Assembly (NCBI GenBank): GCA_024509875.1
Contig: JAMPIV010017573.1
Span: forward strand, 1 to 64,000
From: Oreohelix idahoensis
Taxonomy: Eukaryota; Mollusca; Gastropoda; Stylommatophora; Oreohelicidae
Length of the DNA stretch: 64,000 bases
Reading direction: 5' to 3'
Shown: positions 42,521 through 53,451 of the stretch, piece after piece
How the letters are laid out: every line of letters begins with the position of its first letter
Position numbering within the stretch: position 1 is the stretch's first letter
Notes under the pieces: generated by a model
Database searches by the model: none
Told to the model about the DNA's origin: nothing
Seen by the model: only the letters and a program-made list of their open reading frames with translations
Position numbers and translations under genes: made by a program

Positions 42521-43185
42521 TGATCGTAATTTGCACGCCCTCATTTACCAATCTGGTATGGCGGTGTTCGACAAACACTAAATAAACTCTGTGTTCAACA
42601 CGTTTGATTTTTCCCGTGTTCACATATCTTCAGTGAAACTGAAGATCCAATATGGACAACGCCAAAGAACACTGACAGGTCTCAAGTAGCCATTCTAGGG
42701 TAGCCTTCGTCCACTCGTCAAGCGTGTTTATAGAAACAGGCGCGAGACACGCCAATATCGATACTCCTTCAAGATGTCAACCAACCAGATGATCCCTTTT
42801 TGTACTTCCTGACCCGTTCAGACATCGGACATTCAGATTGTTTTATCTTAGATGGGTGTTCATTTTTCTGAGATGGGTTGGTTTTTTTGGTTTTTTTTTT
42901 TAAAAACCAGAAGCCATTGTTACCCAAGACGCGTATCTTTGTGATCACGTGATTTTTTTGTAAGGTTTTGAAAGGGAGTGAACTTTCCCTGGATATTTAT
43001 CTTCCCCTGTCTAGCTTTGAAAGATGCGACGTACAAATAGAAAGATCACACAAAGGCACAAGGATGCGTGGACAATGCAATTATTGAAATGCTCGTCTGT
43101 TTTGTAGCGGTTGAAAGAGTGCATTTTTTCCTTCCCTGCAGCCAGTGAGGTCGTCTGGACTTGTTCTCTTCGTGACCATTTAATT
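42521..43185. other. Spacer
   Basis: No gene recognised. T-rich near 42880-42900. Confidence 0.4.
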
Positions 43186-43199
43186 ATTATTTGTCTGTT

Positions 43200-43868
43200 T
43201 CTTAGATAGACGACGGATAGATGCGCAGACAGACAGACAAATAGACAGACATACAGTTAGACAGACAGACGGTTAGACATTCAGACAGAAGGCCAGACAG
43301 GCAGACCTTTAAACAGACATACCGAAATTTAATCAGCCAGGAAGGCAGCCACGCAGACAGACAGACAGACAATCAGAGAAACAGACAGTCAGGTAGACAG
43401 ACCGACAGCCAGAAAGGCAGTAAGGCTAGCAGACAGGAGGTAAGACAGACAGACAAAGCAGACATGCAGACAGACAGACGGTCATATGGAGAGACAGGCG
43501 AACGTACATACAGCCGGATAGACAGACATGCAGGCAGGCTGACAGACATACAAGGAGGCTGAGAGACAGATAGGCAGACATGCAGACGGGAAGACAGACA
43601 TGCAGGCAGGAAGGCAGGCAGGCTGACATACAGACAGACAAATAGACAGTGCGGCAGGCAAACATACAGTTAGGCAGTCAGAAAGACATACAGACAGACA
43701 GTCATAATGACAAACAGTCTAGCAGAAAGCGAGACAGACTGACAGACAAAAATTCAAGGAGGCAGGCAGAGGAACAAACGGTCAGTCGGGCAAACAGTCA
43801 GACCACCAGACAGACAGACATGCATGCAGGCAGACAAACATGCTGACGGTCGAGCAGACACAGACAGA
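43200..43868. repeat. Degenerate (CAGA)n/(CAGG)n satellite, left part
   Basis: Long array of CAGA, CAGG and related tetramers with many substitutions. It resumes at 46058-46265 on the other side of the DNA transposon, showing that the transposon inserted into one original satellite. Open frames in it are low-complexity artefacts. Confidence 0.9.
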
Positions 43869-43871
43869 TAA

Positions 43872-43976
43872 CACTGACAAACAACATTTTTCTTTCTTAT
43901 ATAAGAATAAGTGTTCTTAGGTCAGTTTCTTGCGCTGATTTCAAATTTGAAATCCGTTTATCTCTATCACGTCGGG
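43872..43976 (+). repeat. Left terminal inverted repeat of the CACTA-like element
   Basis: Begins CACTGACAAACAAC, then a T-rich part, then GGTCAGTTTCTTGCGCTG, and ends CTCTATCACGTCGGG. Pairs with the complement of 45938-46054. Confidence 0.85.
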
Positions 43977-44168
43977 TTCTTAAGATATTTGTGAATAAAT
44001 ATATTTTTGGGAAACCGTTACTTGCTCTGTTTCATTTTTACTATATAACTTTTTAAAAATTAATAAAATGCAAAATAATTCTACTTTTTATACTGCTAAA
44101 AGATGCATGACATATGTTACGTTATATTTCAAATAGTTACTGTATTTTGAAATAATTCCGAGTGAAAT

Positions 44169-45860
44169 ATGGCTTCTAGAAGTTGTAGAAATTCGGCTGA
44201 TCTGTTCTGTTACGTGTGCGGATATTTTACCGATCGTGTTAACCAGAAAAACTTTACACCATTGCTAAAGAAAGCATATGAACTTTATTTCAATTCGAAA
44301 GTTGATGATGCAAATAAATCTTGGAAGCCAAATGCAGTTTGTTCGACTTGTGCAAATACATTGGCAGGTTGGTTACGAAAATCGCCGAAGCATAAGTTGA
44401 TGCCTTTTGGAGTGCCAGTAATATGGCGTGAACCGACAAATCACACTACTGATTGTTACTTCTGCTTGACAAATATCTATGGTTTCACTTTTAAAACTAG
44501 AAAGTCTGTGGTTTATCCAAATATTGAATCGGTTTCGAAACCAGTGCCTCGTGATCCAATCATGTGTCCGATCCCAGTTCCACCAGAACAATATCCGTTG
44601 GACGTGAATGAACCATCAGAAAGTGATAGTTTACCTGCTTTAGAAACTAATTCTGACTCGGATTATATACCGGTGAATGATGGTGTTCACTTAATTAACC
44701 ATTCAGAACTTTCAGATCTAATACGTGATCTCGCTCTCACCAAAGGACAAGCGGAATTACTCGGTTCGCGACTCAAAGAATGGAATCTTTTAGCGCCCAA
44801 TACTCCGATATCTAAATTTCGTCATAGACACAGAGAACTTGTTCAATACTTTGAGATGGATGATGACATTTGCTATTGCAAAGATGTAAAAGGTCTAATG
44901 GTGCACCTCGGTCATGAGCACATAGTCAACGAATGGCGACTTTTCATCGACTCTTCCAAGACTAGTCTAAAAGCCGTGTTATTGCATAATGGAAATTTAT
45001 TTTCATCAATTCCAGTCGCCTACTCTGTTCATATGAAAGAAACTTATGACAATATGGCTATACTTTTGGCAAAAATAAAGTACAATGACTACCAATGGCG
45101 GATTTGTGGAGACCTAAAGGTCATTGCAATTCTCACGGGCATGCAGACTGGGTATACTAAATTTTGTTGCTTCCTATGTGAATGGGACAGCCGCAACAGA
45201 CAGGAACATTATGCAAGAAAGGTGTGGCCTATCAGGGATCGTATGCAGCTCGGGCATAAAAATGTAATACACGAGCCATTAGTTAACAAAGACAGCATCA
45301 TTTTACCACCGTTACATATAAAGTTGGGGCTCATGAAGAATTTCGTAAAAGCGTTAGATAAAACGAGCAAAGCTTTCACTTATCTTCGAGAAAAGTTTCC
45401 GCAAATTAGCGATGCAAAGATAAAGGAAGGTATCTTTGTAGGACCTCAGATTAGGAAAGTTATTGCAGACAAACAATTCGAGAACTTGTTACATGGTAGT
45501 GAACTTCGCACATGGATGGCATTCAAATCGATCGTCGATAACTTTCTGGGAAATCACAAATCTGTCGACTATGTGCATATTGTTAAGCAGTGCATAGATG
45601 CATACAGAATTATGGGCTGTAACATGTCCCTCAAAATCCATTTGCTCAATTCGCATCTTGACTTTTTCCCTGACAACCTTGGCGAAGTCAGCGATGAACA
45701 TGGAGAACGATTCCATCAAGATATCGCCGTAATGGAGTCACGTTATCAAGGACGGTGGAGTGTGACCATGCTTGCCGATTATTGTTGGATGCTTCATCGC
45801 GATGTACCACATGCCATTCACCGACGAAAGTCGACTGCAAAGAAATTCAAGCCTACATAA
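44169..45860 (+). CDS. Transposase-like protein of the CACTA-like element, 563 residues
   Basis: Uninterrupted frame with one start (MASRSCRNSADLF). N-terminal Cys pairs C14xxC17 and C58xxC61 look like a ZAD-like zinc fold, and a third pair is C96xxC99. The region DSSKTSLKAVLL (D261), CGDLKVIAILTGMQTG (D315), a zinc-type CCFLCEWDSR (C333-D340) and SDEHGERFHQ (E510/E513) are spaced like an RNase H-fold DDE nuclease. Proteins with these blocks are widespread, usually unnamed, in insects, spiders and cnidarians (from memory). The plant CACTA transposase also has an acidic residue, then a LxG...G...CPxC block. The terminal repeats make a transposase role likely; the catalytic residues are inferred. 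Confidence 0.8.
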   Translation: MASRSCRNSADLFCYVCGYFTDRVNQKNFTPLLKKAYELYFNSKVDDANKSWKPNAVCSTCANTLAGWLRKSPKHKLMPFGVPVIWREPTNHTTDCYFCLTNIYGFTFKTRKSVVYPNIESVSKPVPRDPIMCPIPVPPEQYPLDVNEPSESDSLPALETNSDSDYIPVNDGVHLINHSELSDLIRDLALTKGQAELLGSRLKEWNLLAPNTPISKFRHRHRELVQYFEMDDDICYCKDVKGLMVHLGHEHIVNEWRLFIDSSKTSLKAVLLHNGNLFSSIPVAYSVHMKETYDNMAILLAKIKYNDYQWRICGDLKVIAILTGMQTGYTKFCCFLCEWDSRNRQEHYARKVWPIRDRMQLGHKNVIHEPLVNKDSIILPPLHIKLGLMKNFVKALDKTSKAFTYLREKFPQISDAKIKEGIFVGPQIRKVIADKQFENLLHGSELRTWMAFKSIVDNFLGNHKSVDYVHIVKQCIDAYRIMGCNMSLKIHLLNSHLDFFPDNLGEVSDEHGERFHQDIAVMESRYQGRWSVTMLADYCWMLHRDVPHAIHRRKSTAKKFKPT

Positions 45861-45937
45861 CTGTTATACTTCTTGTACAAATGATGTTGTAATACTGTAT
45901 GCGTTGTTAAAAAACTTCAATTGCGTATTTCTAGAGA

Positions 45938-46054
45938 TCCCGACGTGATAGAGAAAAACGGTTTGCAGATTTAAAAACAGCGCATTAAAATTGACCAGAA
46001 AAACATAGAAATGTTAGAGAAAGAAAAAAAAAGTTTTTTTTTTGTTAGTCAGTG
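45938..46054 (-). repeat. Right terminal inverted repeat of the CACTA-like element
   Basis: Complement of the left repeat, somewhat longer because of A/T runs near 46021-46043. CCCGACGTGATAGAG at its inner edge and GTCAGTG at the tip. Confidence 0.85.
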
Positions 46055-46057
46055 TAA

Positions 46058-46265
46058 TCAGACGGAGAGGTAGCCAGACAGACATGCAGGTAGGCTAACA
46101 CGCAGACCGACGCAGAGGCAGGCAGGTTGGCAGACTAACAGTCAGACAGACTGGCAAGCAGCAGACAGGCAGTCAAATGAACGAACAGACAGACAGACAG
46201 ACGGACAGACAGAAAGACGGACAAATAAACAGACAAAGACAGACACATAGATAAACAGACAAACA
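46058..46265. repeat. Degenerate (CAGA)n satellite, right part
   Basis: Continuation of the satellite at 43200-43868 after the transposon. Units CAGA, CAGG and CAAA. Confidence 0.9.
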
Positions 46266-46268
46266 GAC

Positions 46269-46448
<180 letters not shown>

Positions 46449-46611
46449 ATAAAAACGTTCCACCCATATTTATTTCAGCAATTTGAAACTCACTTTAGTG
46501 AAAAACATTGTCCATCAGTCAACGGGTTTATCTTTTGCGTTGTTTAACCAACTGTTTATTTCCTGTTATTGGCTGGTCTTAGTCAAGTTGAATGTACAGT
46601 ATTCCTTCCGG

Positions 46612-46739
46612 AAAAATCTCAGATCTAAGGGTCTTTTATATTTGGTCATGCGCCCTAATATAACCGACTGGGTTGAACGGGACGCGCCTCGCTAACACGA
46701 GGCAAAACTTTAAAAAAAAAAAATTAAATTAAAAAAAAA
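46612..46739 (+). mobile_element. Short SINE copy, 11-bp target duplication
   Basis: Same SINE as 41642-41760 in the opposite orientation, with CTAAGGGTCTTTTATATTTG, CCCTAATATAACCGACTGGG and CGGGACGCGCCTCG, ending in A-rich sequence. Flanked by ATTCCTTCCGG (46601-46611) and ATTCCTTTCGG (46740-46750), an 11-bp duplication with one mismatch. Confidence 0.85.
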
Positions 46740-46750
46740 ATTCCTTTCGG

Positions 46751-49129
46751 AGTCTCTTGCGAAAAGTGACCACGAGAAACTAATAAGACACGTTTTAGAA
46801 TGAAATTGTTAGTACGCTTTTCGAGATAGTTTCAGTAATGAAGTGGGCAAATAAATGTTTGTTTAAGAAAGAGATTTCTATTTTGATCTCTCAACGTGTG
46901 CGCTTATATGCAGAAATATTAACTCTGCGACATCGACTTCAAGCTTGGACTTAAACCAACTAACAAGGAAAAGTTTCCACTTGGTAAATTTTAATTGTAT
47001 TTTGAAGTGCAAGGGAGATAAGAATAAAAAGGTAGGAAAGTAACGTATGTGGTAGTTGAAAGAATGAGTGTGAACGATTCTTGTGGTATTTTGAATAAAC
47101 TGGCGGGATAATGCGCCGAGTCAGAATATACGAGCCGAGGGATATTGTGAATTTCTCATTGAATAATGATTGACATGTAATAATCTGGCGAAAGGTGAAT
47201 TGCGTAGAGAATGAGCTGAATAATGTCAGGTAACTGACTAGGGCCTGTTGAATGTAGCCCACAAACATTCAGTTAAAACATTAACATGCATGTCAAAGGG
47301 TGCGACTACCTAGGGCTGGGTGTGGGGCTGGCTGCCTTATTGTGCAGAAACTTAAGCCACAAAAATTCCAGTCGTTGAACTCACATAATTCAACTTAGTT
47401 CCTCATGAATGGAAGATAACCCTCAATCAAGATTGGCATTGATGCCGTAAGTGTACCCAAAATTGGGTAGGTAATATAAGTGCTGTCTAGTTAATACAAC
47501 AAAACCCATGACTGAGTCAAAATGGCCCACCGTATAATGATTATATAATGTTTATATAATTGCAAAGCAGACTTGCAAAATAAACGTTTTCGCATATACT
47601 TCAAATGGCGAAGCAGACTGGAAGGTTGCCCAAATAAGATCCCTTGAGTAGTAACTTTTTAAACTTGCCAGACATGAAAAGTCATGCAAAATAGTACTAG
47701 AGCATCAAGGTAAAAATAGTACTAGAGCATCAAGGTTAGTAGTACACAATAGTACTAGAGCATCAAGGTTAGTAGTACACAATAGTACTAGAGCATCAAG
47801 GTTAGTAGTACACAATGAAACATCAGTTAATTATTTAAAGTAATGGTCTTCATTCTTTTCGTTGCTTCATGCGCCATTAAATGTGGGCTTGGAAAAACGT
47901 ACGCCCTCAAGAAATCTTTGTGCCCTATTTGACCCATTTTATTTACGTATAAGGAAGGTAAACCCGAGGCAAATACTCTTAATGGAAAGATAAGTCTCTA
48001 AAAATGTGTCCAAATGAGAACACACGAGAACAAGACGGCCCAAATGCCGCTTTTCATTATCGGTTGCCGGACCATACTAGTGTGCATGGTATGTGTGTCT
48101 GTCATGTGCAAACGCCCGAAAGCATACGCAGCAGTATTTCGGGAAAAAATACGGAAACGGCGGGCATTTCACTATGCTTTGAGTGAACATTATCTTGAAC
48201 ATCCATTAGAATCATACCACACAGAGGCCAACAATATATTTTATTTGGATTTCTCAGATCTCTTTGCAAGCAACTCGTCAATAAATGACGGAGAAGTTTA
48301 AAATTTAGTGTCATAGTAAAAGAGCTATCCAATACATTTTCAATGCCTTCTTTTAACTTCAACATTTTGTTCAAACTGAAGACGGAGAACAGAATAAAAC
48401 AAATCACAGGCAGTAACTAAGGTCAACGAGTTGTCATTCCACGCATCAATATAGAACCAAGAAGTGCTAGCCTTACTTTCATCTTGATACGTTGCCAGTT
48501 TCCTGTGAGTTAAAAGTAAACTAAATGTGTAAGTCCATGAGTTTCACGGTATTCATTACTTCATATTTATACATTTTTCTCAACAACAACAAAACTAATT
48601 TATTTGAGCCATGCACCTCTATGCTCAATTTCTATCGCATGCACTCTTCAATGCACTCCAGCAATACCATGAACTCTGTCAACAAAAACAAAAAACTTGC
48701 CCCTTGGGGTGCATCATGCACACTGGTTGACTCCCATTCCTTTAACGCATTTAAAACTGATGTCATCTGCTTATGAAGTGATCCTACCGTATCAATTATG
48801 AATGAAACAAATTATCACGTGGCAAGTTGTGTGTTTTCACATTTCTTATCAACACACAATAACTCCCTTTATATTCGTTCATTTTTAATGACCAGCAACC
48901 CGGGCAAGTAAAAATTGATGCCGTATAAACAACAGTTGTAGGAGCTTGCATATGTTTGGTGATGGCTTCCTAGGGACAAGTCTGCAATGTTGAATCCATA
49001 CTCCGTAAGAAACGCATGAATTAGGGCAAGCTATCTAAGAACAACTATAGTGCCTGTTCCATGCTCCGTTAGGAGCGCTGAGTAGGCAGAAGAAGAAGGC
49101 GATTATCCATTCATTACTCTTTTGCTCCC
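46751..49129. other. Spacer with a small minisatellite
   Basis: About 2.4 kb without a recognisable gene. The frame at 48014-48301 has fairly normal composition (KKAYAAVFREKIRKRR-like stretch) but matches nothing I know and is overlapped by equal frames. A 33-bp tandem repeat lies at about 47690-47815. Confidence 0.45.
47690..47815. repeat. 33-bp tandem repeat, about 4 copies
   Basis: Unit with TAGTACTAGAGCATCAAGGT followed by TAGTAGTACACAA. The first copy is shortened. Regular and uninterrupted, so it is not a spacer-bearing array. Confidence 0.9.
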
Positions 49130-49265
49130 TGTTAAGCATAGACGTTCAACTAAACTATGCCAAGACTTCCTGTCTTGTGCCATCCGTTCACGAGGTTGCA
49201 TATCTTCTTTACCTATTATGTCTGTCTCTAAATACTGTCTCCATTTTTAAAATTACGGTCACCTT
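49130..49265 (-). mobile_element. LINE 3'-end fragment
   Basis: Minus-strand translation has RERMAQDRKSWHSLVERLCL followed by TGS, the final block of a LINE ORF2. A second, different LINE end lies immediately beyond at 49290. Confidence 0.65.
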
Positions 49266-49657
49266 ATATTACTCGTACGAATGTCTTCTTCTTCTTCTTG
49301 CGATCGCATCTTTGATGATTACACCGTCAGACGAGTTCTCATGATGAATTCGACTGTTGTTTGAAGTTCCTCTTTAGCTCTATATAGCTTTGAGTTTAGT
49401 GTTGAGTCATTGGGCCAGTATATCTTTCTTAACTGGTCATACAGAGGACAATCCTGTAGAACATGCTCAGCAGTTTGTTCGTTTAATCCACATGTGCACA
49501 GTGGTGAAGCAGACAATCGTAGCTTGTGCATGTGTTTATTCAGTTTGTTATGCCCTGTCCTGAGGCGAAAAATAGTTATCTGTCCCTGCCGGTCGAGAGT
49601 GTGATAGTCGTCTTTGGGTTGGTTCTGTTCTCTTCTGATAGTCTGTACGAATGTCAA
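49266..49657 (-). mobile_element. LINE C-terminal fragment with zinc block and AAG tail
   Basis: Minus-strand frame 49657-49319: QITIFRLRTGHNKLNKHMHK, then LCTCGLNEQTAEHVLQDC (C-x-C-x7-H-x4-C) and WPNDSTLNSKLYRAKEELQT, a standard LINE ORF2 C terminus. It ends with AAGAAGAAGAAGAAG (plus strand at 49280-49295). The frame is unbroken for 112 residues. Same group as 13990-14290. Confidence 0.85.
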
Positions 49658-49990
49658 ATGGCAGAGTTGTTAGAGTTTCTCGAGGCCAAGTTACTGGGTT
49701 CGAAGCCTGTCAGTGTCACGCGCCAGTTTCATCCTCATCATCACTTTCCTTGTCGTTCCTTATGGAGCATGGAGCTACCACTGGAGCTGATCGCCTTACA
49801 AGAACCCTGGCACCAAACATTACATGCTCTCCTACCTGTTTTCCCTAACAATTTATTTTACATTATGAGGTTGACACTCTACCTAGCTATATATGGGTAC
49901 CTAACTCTGCTTCTGAGTTATGGAAGAGAAAGGCAGCGAGGAAAAAAAAACCAGTAATCACCCCGCCCCCTTTTCCCCTTCCCCTCATAA
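49640..49990 (+). repeat. tRNA-derived SINE-like copy
   Basis: TGGCAGAGTTGTTAGAG (box A-like) at about 49657 and GGTTCGAAGCC, a perfect box B, at about 49697. Downstream parts contain the GAGCATGGAGCTACCACTGG block shared with 11535-11720, and a GGGTACCTAACTCTGCTTCT block with GGCAGCGAGG that also occurs at 61095-61145. The copy thus mixes modules of two dispersed families. Confidence 0.6.
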
Positions 49991-50323
49991 GGTTGAGATC
50001 TAGGACAGTAAAGTATGTAACATTTTACAACCACCTCCCCTTCCCACCGGAAGTAAGTGCTATGGGACGGCCTTTAGCTCTTTTATTATTTCTCTTACCC
50101 TAGGGCAATTGTACTCCACGCGGTGCCCGCTAGCACCATGATGCCCACCATGGCTTATTTGCGCATGAAGGAATAAATATACAATTTAGCTTGCTTCTTC
50201 AGAAATTATAGGTTACCTTCTACTAAACTACTAAAGTATTTGGAGGTTAGTGATCTCAATAAATTTACAAAAATATTGCCAATAGACACAGGAAGTGATA
50301 ATACATCCAATACATCCATTCAT

Positions 50324-50557
50324 TCATTCATAACCATACTCTGCCCAAGGATCACAGGCCTTCAACACATGCCAAGTAATATTGTCTTGTGCCATCATCT
50401 CAAGTTCGTTCCACGTTCTCCTCGTCATTTTTACCTCTGTTTCCAGCTCTCTTCTCCATGCGCTTCTTGGTCTACCTCTGCCTCTTGTCACGAGTGGGTT
50501 ATGTAAGAGTCTGTCTGACGAGAACCAAGTCTGTGTGATGTCAGAGACAAGACACAA
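50324..50557 (-). mobile_element. LINE ORF2 C-terminal fragment
   Basis: Minus-strand frame has TRGRGRPRSAWRRELETEVK, then TWNELEMMAQDNITW, the GRP-rich basic and MAQDR-type blocks of LINE ORF2. R and W are replaced near the end. 78 residues, no catalytic part. Confidence 0.8.
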
Positions 50558-50800
50558 TCTGAGACGATAGACGAGAAATGGTTTTGACAGTGGATAGTGT
50601 GACTTATAGTTACCGAGGGTGAGAACCTATACTGACTCTCCCCTCTCCACTCAGTGACCTTTTATTCAACTACTGCCACACTGCCTCTTGCTCTACATAG
50701 GAGATAAGGTTGTATTACACTACAGTGTATGCACATACCACAGTATGAGTATAAGTTAAAGAGTACAGGTACAGATAGGAAAGGAAATCTGATCCGTAAA
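50540..50800 (-). repeat. LTR-like dispersed repeat, partner of 41060-41370
   Basis: See the 41-kb copy. In minus orientation it carries GGATCAGATTTCC, CTGTACCTGTACTCTTTAAC, AATAAAAGGTCAC (polyadenylation-like) and AGTATAGGTTCTCACCCTCG. No internal retroelement sequence adjoins it. Confidence 0.5.
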
Positions 50801-52478
50801 AAAAGAAATTATATATATATTTTATTAACAACAGAAAAACTCTGGTAAAATAAGCATTAAATCAATCACTACAACAAAAACTTCAGTAATATGCAGGTAT
50901 CAAATGTACGAGACAATCAAACCAAAGGTTAGTAAAAAAAATGTAGGGAACACTCCCGGAAAAAAAACCATAGGTTTCACGCTCACACAATTTTGGGGTG
51001 GATATTTAAAATTAATAATCCTTTGCTGGAAAAACCTGAAATAAAGAACTGTACCTACACAACCACAATCCCACTGACTTGTCCCTGTGAACAACACTGC
51101 TAATCACTTCACTCGATGCTTATGTACACAGGTTCTTAAACAAGTGCACTCTACCCCAAAATCCTTCTTCGTTGGCACGCTTGCGTTGGTGCTTAACTGG
51201 GATCACGGTCAGCCGATGGAGAAATGTTGACCCTATCTTCTCCACGGTAATTGCTGATTTAATCCGTGATGTGACTGCACTCGGCTGTAAATCCAGGAAT
51301 CAGGGGTTGCGATGGCAGCACTCAAGATAAAACAAATGATGAGGAAATAATCCACCTTTTGTGTAATGGCTCACTACTACTGTAGCGGTCCTCGCTGATA
51401 AATGACGACATAGCTTGTTAAAGAGAACTAGTGCAAACGGAGCATGAGCGCTCCTCTTATTAGCTTGGTAAAGACAACTGGTGCAAACGGAGCATGAGCG
51501 CTCCTCTTAATAGGTGTTAGGCGAAGTATTTGTACTCCAAGCAAAGGACACTCATCAATGTGCCCGTAATAGGGTGATGAACTAGGCACGCATGTAGTTA
51601 CGTGCAACCCAGCTGTAAATGGGTCGATGAATTTTGCGACCCTTCCTCCAGGAAGGTAATCAGGTCTCAGGCTTCAGCGCAGGGCCTGAACTAACCGGGG
51701 TTAGCTGTAAAGAAAACACAAACAACTCATATAACATGGTGCTAAATATAACATAAACATTACAGCACGTCACAACAATAAACAAGTCTTAACTAGATAC
51801 AGGAAAAGCATACACGCATCCCCTTCTATTAATCTGATCAAGGCTGAACTGCGCTGCAGTTTTCTTACTTTCCCCCGCTCACCGTCCGATCAACCATAAG
51901 TGCAGGGCCGGCTTACGGTAAGTTTTGCATAACACTACACAGCCCAGGTACCTGCGTCTAATGCAGGAATGGTTTCAGGCATGTTTACAAACTGCCCTCC
52001 ACTCTCCCTCTTGGCGAGACGTGACCTTAAAATCAGTCAGGTCGGCTAACCCAACTGCCTCTACACAATTCGCCGACCAGTCTGAACTGGTAATAGGGGC
52101 GTTCGACACATTTAAACAATACACACAACATATGCCGACAAATAGAAGTATGCGCTAGTTAAGTATACACAATGCATTTAAGATACCCATTAATACCCAA
52201 GTACGCACTTAAATGCAAATTCGAGGAAGTTGAGGGGAACTGCTGTAAGACGTGGAGTACCATGGATGGTTCACGAGAAGCAATAGTGGTAGAACCTCGA
52301 TTCCTTCAGGGAAGTACCTAGGTTTAATTTTTATATTTATTTAGGTTCTTATGTGTCCTATCTAGCCTTCACTTTCTTTCCTTTCCCTGACGAAGGCCTT
52401 GTGGTCGTAACGTTGGCTATTTTTGTTGTCTTTTGTCTTCGTAAGACGAATTTCCTTTTTTCGATTTTTTTTTCACAC
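50801..52478. other. Spacer before element C
   Basis: No gene recognised. A 50-bp unit is duplicated at 51431-51530, each copy holding the palindrome GGAGCATGAGCGCTCC. A possible degenerate hammerhead ribozyme lies at 52387-52420. Confidence 0.4.
52387..52420 (+). ncRNA. Degenerate hammerhead-ribozyme-like motif
   Basis: CTGACGAAGGCCTTGTGGTC followed by GTAACGTTGG. The pattern CTGANGA, a stem (AGGCC/GGTC with TTGT loop), then GAAAC is the core of hammerhead ribozymes carried by many animal retroelements. Here GAAAC reads GTAAC, which would abolish cleavage, and the outer stems were not resolved. It may be a relic of a Penelope-like element or a retrozyme. Confidence 0.25.
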
Positions 52479-52483
52479 CCATC

Positions 52484-53451
52484 TGTAGAATCTCTTAAAT
52501 GTAGGAAATCTTCGATTGTTGCGGGAATGTTGGAATATATATAGATCTGTTGGTGTTCTTGATTGGTACCACTGGCAAGGGCGATGCCAGAAAATGTTCA
52601 ACGCAAAATATATATATATAGTGGGCCGTGTAACTCTATGGCCAACGAAGATAATGTCAACACGGTACAGTGACGACTGGCACGTCAATTAGATTGGAGC
52701 CAAGTATTAAAGTTGAAGACATAATTTATTGTGCACTGACATGTACATTGACATCACAAAGTCAGACGACGTAGCATCATTATAATGGCATGGCATAAAC
52801 GTTAGGTATTCTGATCAATCATGTAGAAGTAGGCATCAACATCAACAGTATAGGTTATAGCATCGGGGCATCACAATTCATTGCATTTCAATCATGAACT
52901 TGATTGAAATCTTATAACGGCCGACCTCTCAAGGACGGCGCTGAACTTCACGGCCAATAATTCTATCATGCCTTTCAATACGGAGCTTGCCTACAACGCC
53001 AAGGGTTTTATTGAATAACCCTCAAATATGCACGAAGAATAATCCTGATAATATTCGGTCAGGATTCTGGATCCCACTAACAACACAACATGGCATATGT
53101 GTTGAAATACAGCCAGATTATAATAAAAATGACGAAATTAGCATATTAAGAATATGCAACGAGCCCTGCACTGGCTCACATGGATACTCCCTACCAGGAG
53201 GTTTATAATCTCTACATGACTGCTTCCCTCAATCCGGCAAGACTTACAAATCGGCTCCGTCCAGAGACAACCGTCTCAGGCCATAGGCATTAGGCATCCC
53301 CCTTTCATAACGTCCATCTTATTCTCCTCCGAGCGCACCCGTTGCGCTTCTGTATTCAACCTCGTGTCAAATCGCGCGTAACTAATTAATAATATATATA
53401 TTCTTAGCTGTGCTAAACATTTAAAATTACGCGCGCAAAAAGAACGCAACA
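52484..53451 (-). repeat. 3' LTR of element C
   Basis: 968 bp. Plus-orientation ends TGTAGAATCT and AGAACGCAACA. GGAGGGAAGGTATC on the minus strand next to 53451 fits a polypurine tract. It contains an eight-fold TA run near 52610-52620. Confidence 0.92.

Larger units (their letters stand above)
43872..46054 (+). mobile_element. DNA transposon, CACTA/EnSpm-like, complete
   Basis: 2183-bp element with imperfect terminal inverted repeats of about 105 (left) and 116 (right) bp. Ends are CACTGAC...GTCAGTG, and the best conserved inner part is TGCGCTG followed by CTCTATCACGTCGGG (43931-43976, complement at 45938-45985). It is flanked by TAA at 43869-43871 and 46055-46057, a 3-bp duplication. CACT(A/G) termini with a 3-bp duplication are the signature of the CACTA (EnSpm/CMC) superfamily. 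The single ORF is intact, so this copy may be active or very young. Confidence 0.85.

Noticed and set aside
43426..43846. Cys/Leu-rich and Gln/Thr-rich frames
   Set aside because: Translation of the CAGA satellite.
47690..47815. Possible CRISPR-like array
   Set aside because: Units are directly adjacent without unique spacers, and the genome is eukaryotic.
52987..53208. Plus-strand 73-codon frame repeated at 58978-59199
   Set aside because: Lies within the LTRs of element C and is antisense to the element; no recognised motif.
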